Position numbers and translations under genes: made by a program
In this document: piece by piece, positions 56,621 through 64,000 of the stretch
Position numbering within the stretch: position 1 is the first letter of the stretch
Layout of the letters: each line of letters starts with the position of its first letter
Assembly: GCA_944472155.2 (NCBI GenBank)
Contig: OX235272.1
Location: 10,338,354 to 10,402,353 of the forward strand
Direction: 5' to 3'
From: Trichobilharzia szidati
Lineage: Eukaryota; Platyhelminthes; Trematoda; Strigeidida; Schistosomatidae
Length of the DNA stretch: 64,000 bases
Notes under the pieces: model-generated
What the model was told of the DNA's origin: nothing
Database searches by the model: none
The model's input: the letters and a program-made list of their open reading frames with translations, nothing else

Positions 56621-57180
56621 CTAAGGAACTCAGAAAGATGGAACGAGCAATCAGTTAGGAGCAATATCTTCTTTATGATTTGCAAGGCCTTCTTTACGTA
56701 CTGAATAATGAATACCCTTCCGTTTATTTGACTAGGTATTCGCTGCTCCATTTGCCCTATGCCGTGCTTTCCAAAATAAAGATTTAAAAAAACTCAGGTT
56801 AGTCTTCTTTAATATTACCAGCTATCGGTCAATAGTCTGGTTAATTATTTTGGTTAAAAAATCGATTTCTAAACTCCCAGCGAGAGGAGAGACCAGTGCC
56901 CATCGTTTCAAACGCCAAAGTAGACCATTTCGGTCCACAACTCTGTGAAACAAGTTTCAGCTGTTGTTGTTTTTGTTTAATTCTGGTTTGAATTTCTCCT
57001 TGGATGGTTAATGCTGGACGGGGATAGCCGGTAGTCATCGCTGTCATACAAACTCCACTAGATTCCAGAAATCATCAGCAATAACAATATGATGTTACTT
57101 TTAACCTTTAGACCCTGTTAAACATCACTGAACGTTAGTTTCAGTCAGTCAAGGAGAACATTTAAATTTAATTAGAAGTA
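56621..57180. other. No gene or named repeat recognised
   Basis: Contains a short reverse-oriented Sm-alpha-like block (56880-56920: cagtgcccatcgtttcaaac, gccaaag) but otherwise nothing recognisable. Confidence 0.35.
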
Positions 57181-57189
57181 GAAAATAAC

Positions 57190-57445
57190 AGATGGCGTCG
57201 GTGGCACAGCTGTAGAATGCTCGCTAACCACACAGGTGGTTCGGGGTTCGATCGCCGGCCACAGACGCACTCCATTACTTCGCTAAGCCAGTAATAAGAC
57301 TGGTAAAGAAGGAAGGTTGTGGGACATGAGGCTAGCAACCCCATCCTGTAAAAATAGACACCACTGCTGCCGAAACTCCAAGCCTCTAGCTTGAAGGTGC
57401 CCTATGTTCCACTGAGAAATTAAAGGAAAAAATAGTAATAATAAT
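57190..57445 (+). repeat. SINE-A copy
   Basis: Plus-strand copy with tRNA-like head (ggcgtcggtggcacagctgt; ggttcggggttcgatcg), body, the hairpin, and RTE-I-like end gtgccctatgttccactgag followed by an A-rich tail with aat repeats. Confidence 0.85.
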
Positions 57446-57484
57446 AACAACAGACACCTGTTGCCCAAGTGGTGGCTCTCGTGG

Positions 57485-57655
57485 TTCAAGTTGTCTAATG
57501 GATAACGCTTTGGCTTTTCGGACGTGACGGGTACTGGGTTCGGATATCAGTAGGGTAAACATCACTCAGTTACTGAGGGATACCGGTACATCCAGATGAC
57601 GAGTCCCAATCCTGGATTTCACTGCTGGTCGCCATACACCAGATTGCCTAAAGTT
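57485..57655 (+). repeat. Sm-alpha-like SINE
   Basis: tRNA-like head (gtctaatggataacgctttg; gggttcgga) followed by the hammerhead module: ccagatgacgagtcccaatc then ctggatttcactgctgg. Core position 3 is A and the second half of stem II and GAAA are deleted. Confidence 0.75.
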
Positions 57656-57779
57656 AATCCTCCGACACCATCGAAGCATCCACAGTTCCGTCCAGTCAAT
57701 CAGTGGGATAGTCCAAAATGAATTAAATAAGAAAAATAAACCAACAAATGGGATGCACTAGACATTAGTTAAAGGGTGA

Positions 57780-58110
57780 CAACTAACGATAACAATAACA
57801 GAATACCAAGGAGTACTGTAAGACAACTGTTTCATCCTAGTTCCGCACTCATCAGCGTGACGCACCCGCCGACAGGGTGCGAATCCAGGAGCTTCCAGTT
57901 ACAAGTCAAGCTCGTAAACTATTCAGCCACTGGTACCCAACTCAATGACTGGCCCGTGAATTCTAACGTTTAGCAATTAGGGATTTTAGCGCAACAGATG
58001 ATGAGTCACAAACTAGGACGAAACCACTGTTCAGTATTCCCTGGTTTTCAACGGTTCTCTAACTGATATCAATCCGTAATCAAACCTGTAAAACAAATCA
58101 ATACTTGAAA
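57780..58110. repeat. Inverted pair of SINE-B copies
   Basis: A minus-strand copy (57780-57990) with an intact hammerhead-like core and a short plus-strand hammerhead part (57995-58110: atgatgagtcacaaactagg, acgaaacc, tgttcagtattccc; position 3 is A). Confidence 0.75.
57811..57862 (-). ncRNA. Hammerhead-like ribozyme in SINE-B (complete core)
   Basis: On minus: core ctgatga (57855-57849), stem II region gtgcggaactaggat, GAAA (57833-57830), then cagttgtc with gtc at 57824-57822. Three extra bases (tta) separate the cleavage site from cagtac, which weakens stem I. Core bases are complete. Confidence 0.5.
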
Positions 58111-58470
58111 ATATTATTTACGAAATATCACATAATGATTGTCAAGTAGATCACATAGGTAAAGCCAACAGATTGGGGTCAATAAGGCCATCAGAACGTA
58201 AGAATTCAGCTAAACCTAGAATGAGTGACCCTTCTAAGCTAAACAACCTAGACAAAACCAATTATGAGGTGGGATAGACTAAAAGTAATTAAAAGTAATC
58301 TAGTTAGGTGAAGAGGTAGAGAGGTTGATCCCTGAATCTATGTTCATCGAGTTAATACCAAACAAGTGATGCAACAATTATACTAGACATATGGAAAATT
58401 GCAATAAACAAAAAGAGGAGAGAGAGAGGATTATACATAAGTTGAATTATAAAGTCGTGTGAATGAATTG
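58110..58470 (+). pseudogene. PLE-N fragment
   Basis: Parallels the PLE-N endonuclease and 3' region (attgtcaagtagatcacata; catcagaacgtaagaattca). Heavily decayed. Confidence 0.5.
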
Positions 58471-59046
58471 ATATATTTGAATGAAGCAAGAACAATACAG
58501 GGGTTTCTGCAGAATAAAATGGCAACATCATCGCCTATTTCGTTGGCTCCCCATCAGCTGCTTACCGCCCAAACAAGTCATTATTAAGTATATCTACAGA
58601 AACAATTTCAACATACTTACCCACAGAGAGTTCATTTTTGAATAAAAATCAATCAATCAATCTGCCAATATATGCATACAATAATAATACATATAATAAT
58701 AATATTAAACACTTTATCCCGATCAATAATGATCCTACACAATGGAAACTTTCTACATTATGTAGTTAGATGAAAGAGAGGGTGAAAATATCCAGTTACC
58801 AGGCAGAGCAAAGAGAGACTGATAACTGCTTCTTTCTGAACGCATAAATCAGGTTTCAGGCGCTTGATCCAGATCGTTTCAGCAAACTTGAGGTGAATTG
58901 AACCCTTTTACCTATTGATAATTTTGAATGATCTTTCGACGTCCACCTCATGACACGACCCATATCAAGGAGATGTCTGGCGATGGCACTGTTTAAAGCA
59001 TTTGTTCCCATCTGGAGACATAGGCTTTTTTTACATGTTCAGAAAA

Positions 59047-59391
59047 TCATAGGTATGCCCTTCTTCTCTCTATTCTTCCAATGTAACTGCTCCCGCAGAT
59101 ACATGTAAATTTGTATACACAGTTGGAGTTAATATGAGAAGGGTATCTGTCGATCTTTAATTGCACCAAAGAACATGTTGTCCAAGAGACAGGAGCTAAC
59201 TTAGCTGCAGGATAGGCTCTGCCTAGTGACGTCCTCAATCTTCTGTTGACAATTGCTGTAATATTTTTACCTTTATAATCAAGTTGAATGTAGATGGGCT
59301 TTTTCTCCACTGTGATTTGCTTGACATTTGAGCCATCAGATCTTCCATACTTGTTAATGAACCTTTGAGAGTAACCGTTGCTTTTCAACAT
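59047..59391 (-). pseudogene. PLE-C endonuclease-region fragment
   Basis: Reads MLKSNGYSQRFINKYGRSDG, AIVNRRLRTSLGRAYPAAKL and NCVYKFTCICGSSYIGRIER, the GIY-YIG motif (VY, YIG). The frame ends shortly after, at the left arm boundary side, with the rest of the domain frameshifted. Confidence 0.75.
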
Positions 59392-59723
59392 CTTTTCGAG
59401 AAACGCAAATTCTTCTTCTAATTTCTCTATAGAGCATAATCTCCTAGCTCTATAGTAATGAGTCTTGACTAGTCCATGTGTAAAGCTATTTGGACAAAAC
59501 TATTAAAATGCAAGTATTGTCCATTCCATGTCAGCCTTCCGTAAATTTACCTCTGGAGACTGACATCTTCAAGGCGTTGCATGGTAATGTCGAGGAAGTG
59601 GAACCTTCCATCATTTTCATGTTCCATTGGAAATTCAATATTGGTATGTACGTCATTGAATAATCTGAGTAGGCGGGAAGGATGACTTTCATTGTTGCAC
59701 ACTACAAATGTATCATCGACATA

Positions 59724-60095
59724 TCAATAATAAGAAGTTGTTTCGTTGACTGCATGCTTCAACTTTGTTCTTTCAAGGTTGAACATGAATATATCTGCTA
59801 CAACAGGGCTAAGTGGACTGTCCATAGCTACACCATCTACTTGGAGGTAAAGAGTGTTGTCAAATTGGAATTGTACACCCATGGTACACATTAGCAGTAG
59901 GCGTTTGAATTCCGACTCTGGCAGTGGGAGCAGATCAGACTGCTGACAAATGATCTCAATAGTTTCATTGATTGGAATCATTATGAACAAGGCGGTTGCA
60001 TCAAATGACACCATGAACTTATTCAAAACGTTCATGTGGTTCACACTCCAGACACATCCTTGACACAAGTCACGAGGTGGACATCGAAAGATCAT
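59724..60095 (-). pseudogene. PLE-C reverse transcriptase fragment
   Basis: Reads VSFDATALFIMIPINETIEI, LLLMCTMGVQFQFDNTLYLQ and VDGVAMDSPLSPVVADIFMF followed by NLERTKL. These are PLE RT motifs (SFD-TSLF-NVP; GVAMGSPLSP with Gly changed to Asp). The N-terminal part is missing; the YVDD motif would follow near 59730-59710 (ETTSYY then a stop, with a YVDD-like continuation). Confidence 0.8.
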
Positions 60096-60552
60096 TCAAA
60101 ATTATCAATAGGTAAAAGGGTTCAATTCACCTCAAGTTTGCTGAAACGATCTGGATCAAGCGCCTGAAACCTGATTTATGCGTTCAGAAAGAAGCAGTTA
60201 TCAGTCTCTCTTTGCTCTGCCTGGTAACTGGATATTTTCACCCTCTCTTTCATCTAACTACATAATGTAGAAAGTTTCCATTGTGTAGGATCATTATTGA
60301 TCGGGATAAAGTGTTTAATATTATTATTATATGTATTATTATTGTATGCATATATTGGCAGATTGATTGATTGATTTTTGTTCAAAAATGAACTCTCTGT
60401 GGGTAAGTATGTTGAAATTGTTTCTGTAGATATACTTAATAATGACTTGTTTGGGCGGTAAGCAGCTGATGGGGAGCCAACGAAATAGGCGATGATGTTG
60501 CCATTTTATTCTGCAGAAACCACTGTGTTGTTCTTGATTTATTCAAATTTAT

Positions 60553-61690
60553 TAAGGAGAATAAATGTATAAAGTGATATAGCAAGGAGAGATAGGTTAT
60601 CCTCGAAATGTTATCCAGTTATATCAAATAAACCTATCTAATATTGCATTATAGAGGATTTGTTGATTTTATTGTAGGCATAGGTAAGCGTACTTTTTCT
60701 GAATACACAGGTCGGGTATTCTGGTATGAATCACTAACTTCTCGACTAGATACTAGAAGATGTAATCCAGCTCCTTTTAGATAGTGACTGCTGATCAGTG
60801 CGTGTAATTCGAAACTCCAGCTATCCACACCAGGCTAAATTTCACCAAAATTAAAACGTTTTTACCCTCTGCTGTTTTTTTTTTCACTTGCGTATAACTG
60901 AAGCATAAATAATAAAAAAACTTCTTTCCACTGTCAACTTCACTTTATCTGTTACTTACCTCCTCACTTCACTTTACTTAAACTTACTTTTCACGGGAAA
61001 ACCAATCAACCTCATGACTCTGAAATCATTAGGTCATCCAACAAACTCAAATGAGATAAGATGAGCATCAGTTTAAATAACTAAATAATAACGATAGTAT
61101 TAATAATTATTTTTATCGTTAGAATATGTTCGTTACTACCACTTTAAATCACCTTTCTCTCATCATCGTCTTCCAATCCTTCTTCTAATGACACTTGAGT
61201 GTTTATTTATCAAGAAATTCCAACTTCTTTTTTGTCCTTTTTTACTGCTTTCCATTATCCCTATTCTTCCATTCCTCATCACCCGCGCCAACCCCCACCC
61301 ACTAACTAACCCATCACTTCAAAGGTCTTCTTTTTCTACTCCTACATCGACCGACCGACCAACTGTCTTCTTCAACGCCTCCTTATTTCTACCAAAAGAA
61401 GAATAAAGAATTATTCCATTTTCCCTCTCATTTCTTTCTTTTTCTTTTAAGAAAAAATCTTGTAGAATTTAATTCTTATGCATGACTTATTCAACACTTC
61501 ATTTTAAGCTTGAATGATTCATGAATGAGTTGATGATGATGATGGTGATGAGAAGGAGAAGTTGGAAGAGATAGATGTGGGGGGGGGAGGGTGAACGAAG
61601 TGGTGATATAACTGAGAAAAGAAAATGAGAATTACATTAATAATAACAACATTAACTGAGAAAGGGTAGATTTATAAACCAAAATTTAGG
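60553..61690. other. No gene or named repeat recognised
   Basis: AT-rich, then pyrimidine-rich from 61140 to 61450, with a run of G at 61578-61587. The frame 61188-61406 begins with a hydrophobic stretch resembling a signal anchor but has no other support. Confidence 0.4.
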
Positions 61691-63894
61691 TTTCTATAAG
61701 ACAACTACAAAAGTAGTAATGGATAAAATCTTAAATAGTGACATGGAAGTTCTAATGGGTGATATGGATGCCAAGCGAACTGAAAGTAGACAATACAGAA
61801 AGAGAAGACATCACAAGTCGAGAGGCTTTCGCTTGATGAAATCCTTGTGAATGGAGAACTCTTCTCAGACTTCTGTGCCTTCAATGAGTTGGTGATTGGA
61901 GGTAACGTCTATAAGCACAAGGATTTACACAAGGTGGCATGAATTTCACCTTATGGACATATCATAAACCAAACAGACTTCATCTCAATGTTTCTCAAGA
62001 AAGTGGAGACGCAGTCTCCTGAACATGAAGTCGAGAAGGGAAACAGACACTGGTTCAAGAAACCTTCAAGGTGAAGCTCAAATCGCTCAAAACAGCTGAA
62101 GATAGGCCATAATTCAAGTTCAGTATTCAGAAACTAAAGAACAAAACCACAAGGGATGTCTTCACTACAGATCAGATCAGATCAGAGCAAAGTCGGAGAC
62201 AATACATGATATCACTGAGGCAACCTGCGTAGAAGAACATTGGAGCTCTCTGAAGGCGATGTTCAAGAAAATGTGTACAACTTTTCTAGGAAAAAAGAAG
62301 AGACAAGACAAGGAATGGCTGTCAACGGATGCTTATCTGGAAGCTAATAGAAGAGAGGAGAGGAGGAGGATGAGAGAGAAGATGACTCAGTGTAGAGATG
62401 GACAACAGAAGGAGAAGCTGAGTTCAATGCACACTGCACTGAATGCAGCGGTGAAGAAGAAAGCTAGGAGAGGCAATAGACAATTCTACCACACACTAGG
62501 TGGCAAATGAAGCGGAACAGGTAGATTGCAGGTAAAAGAGACCTAATGAAATTATATTAGATAGGCACCAATTCTCTATCCGGGAGGAGATCGAGACAGG
62601 TGAGAACTGTAAGAGATATTCAAAGGAACCTAATAACCAAGGAGGAGGAACAAATTAAACAATGGGCTGATTACTTCAAAGGACTCTTCAATCGACCATC
62701 ACCTGCCATTCGCCCAGAAATACCACCAACAGCAGGCACAGAACTGCCTGCCAGTGGACACCAATCTTCCAACGAAAGCAGAAATCCTGAATGCGATCAA
62801 GCTACTGAACGCCTGTTGGGAGGGCAGCAGGACCAGATGGGATTCCACCGCCCGAAGCACTGGAAATGGACCCAGAGTCTAAGGCAGGTGTGACCACGCC
62901 AATACTGCAGAACGTTTGGAAAGAAGGAGAGGTACCTATCGATTGAAACAGAGGCTGACTACTTCTTCAAGCTGCCAAAAAAGGGCGACTTACGCCTCAC
63001 TTTGCAAGAACTGACGTGGAATGATGCTCTTGTCCACGCCAAGTAAAATACTAAGTCATGTCATCCTAGAGAGAATAAAAGGTGCACTGGATGCAGAACT
63101 CCACCCCACTGGAACAAGCTGGATTCAAGAAACGCAAACCATGCGCTAATCAAATTGAAAGTCTATGCATCGTCAGCGAACAGTGCGTAGAATGGTGGTT
63201 AAATCTCATTCTATCTCACTATTATCGACTTTGAAAGGCCTTTGACAGACAGCGTTGACCGAGACGTAATTTGGAATCTGCTTCAACACTACGGCGTACC
63301 TCAAGTCTTTGTCAACCTCATCAACAGTGGCTATATGACAGTGCCACGTGTCAAGTGACCTACAACAGAAAAATAAGTGTGGCTTTTGGAGTGAATACAT
63401 GAGTGAAATAAGGCTGTTAGCTATCAGCAATGATATTCCTAGTTGCGGTAGACTGGATTATGCGTCATACTGTGCATGAGAGTAAGAAGACAGAAATACG
63501 TTAAACCGGTAAGAAGACGCCATTTAGAAGATTTATGTCTAATGTCACACAAGCTCGAAGATCAACAAACTGGCTGAAGAAGCCGCCAGTGAAGACAGGA
63601 CTCCAGGTGAACATAGAGAAGACGGAGGTGATGAAGATGACCAACCAAAGAACAACAACGTCAACCAGCACCAATCACCATCAACGGGAGAGATTTGACA
63701 GAGTTTACTTCCTTCACTTATCTGGCCAGGAGGCATGATTTCACGGCACCGTTGAAGATGTCAAAGCCAGCCAGCCAGCCAGAATCGGAAAGGAAAGATA
63801 CGCCTTCATCACTTCGAAATCAGTTTGGAAATCTTCTGCACTAACTCAGTCAGCCAGCATAAAGAACAAGATTCAGGTTTTCAAAAGAAATTTC
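61690..63894 (+). pseudogene. Decayed RTE-I LINE, endonuclease to post-RT region
   Basis: Corresponds to RTE-I over nearly its whole length: MGDMDAK-like catalytic segment at 61756, FCAFNELVIGG at 61873, WLSTDAYLEANRREERRRMR at 62317-62375, QWADYFKGLFNRPSPAIRPE at 62659-62720, a broken KAFDS-type palm at 63225-63260, and the TEVMKMTNQ region at 63625. It carries many frameshifts and stops. It ends at about 63894, where an Sm-alpha-like head begins. Confidence 0.8.
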
Positions 63895-64000
63895 CAAAGG
63901 GGTCTAGTGAACTTCACTTTGGCGTCTGAAGCGATGGGTACTGGGTTCTAGCCTAAGTGAGAACAGTATCACTGACACATTATGTAGTGCAGGTATATCC
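63895..64000 (+). repeat. Sm-alpha-like SINE, cut by the window end
   Basis: tRNA-like head: ggtctagtgaacttcacttt, ggcgtctgaagcgatgggta and ctgggttctagcc, then tgcaggtatatcc, where the hammerhead module should begin. Confidence 0.65.

Larger units (their letters stand above)
58472..60552 (-). mobile_element. PLE-C with 480-bp inverted terminal repeats
   Basis: Arms 58472-58953 and 60070-60552 are reverse complements. From 58503 to 58938 the coordinates sum to 119023 without indels. The minus-strand body (60095-59047) encodes part of a PLE reverse transcriptase and endonuclease; the RT starts right where the right arm ends. The arms contain the 3' UTR, with cagctgatgggg and cgaaatagg in the minus-strand sense of the left arm. 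Confidence 0.85.

Noticed and set aside
61188..61406. A small secreted or membrane protein, from the hydrophobic N terminus of the open frame
   Set aside because: The frame lies in pyrimidine-rich DNA, which produces Leu/Phe/Ser-rich frames by chance; there are no splice signals or homologous motifs.

Overview
The window looks like repeat-rich nuclear DNA of a blood fluke (Schistosoma or a close relative). This is suggested by the high AT content, the hammerhead-bearing tRNA-like SINEs of the Sm-alpha type, RTE-like and CR1-like LINEs of the kind described in schistosomes, many Penelope-like elements (PLEs) with GIY-YIG endonuclease remnants, and a COUP-TF-type nuclear receptor with long polar low-complexity stretches. 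The species is inferred and no host gene other than the receptor could be recognised.

The only convincing host gene lies on the minus strand. Exon 1 (29937-31008) encodes a long disordered N terminus and a complete two-zinc-finger DNA-binding domain. Exon 2 (657-1267) encodes the T/A-box, an unusually long Ser/Asn-rich hinge and the start of the ligand-binding domain. The splice signals and reading phases of the two exons fit exactly. The intron between them is about 28.7 kb and consists largely of transposon debris. The rest of the ligand-binding domain lies beyond the left edge.

Layout: 0-8 kb, receptor exon 2, then RTE, PLE and SINE fragments. 8-16 kb, a 5.9-kb inverted-repeat structure made of two PLE-A copies around a PLE-N fragment that is itself split by an RTE-II LINE. 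16-29 kb, SINE-B copies, RTE-I and CR1 copies, two PLEs with terminal inverted repeats (22.96-24.75 and 26.07-27.14 kb) and an RTE-II copy carrying a nested RTE-I. 29.9-31.0 kb, receptor exon 1. 31-53 kb, 5' flank with Sm-alpha, SINE-B, RTE-I and PLE copies, plus an unexplained old direct duplication (47.08-49.02 versus 49.64-52.09 kb). 53.8-56.5 kb, the best RTE-I copy, with one frameshift in the reverse transcriptase. 56.5-64 kb, more SINEs, a PLE with 480-bp inverted arms and a decayed RTE-I.

Three threads stand out. First, a second tRNA-like SINE family (called SINE-B here) carries a hammerhead-ribozyme fold distinct from that of Sm-alpha, with covarying stem II pairs among copies, and shares a 3' module with PLE-A. 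Second, nearly all PLEs here are flanked by inverted copies of their own 3' ends; at least one such unit sits inside a single 14-bp target duplication, and in another the two arms differ by a clean 56-bp insertion, as if two templates had been joined. Third, a tRNA-derived SINE (SINE-A) shares its 3' end with RTE-I, the usual sign of a SINE/LINE partnership. Family names PLE-A, PLE-B, PLE-C, PLE-D, PLE-E, PLE-N, RTE-I, RTE-II, CR1-I, SINE-A and SINE-B are local labels.
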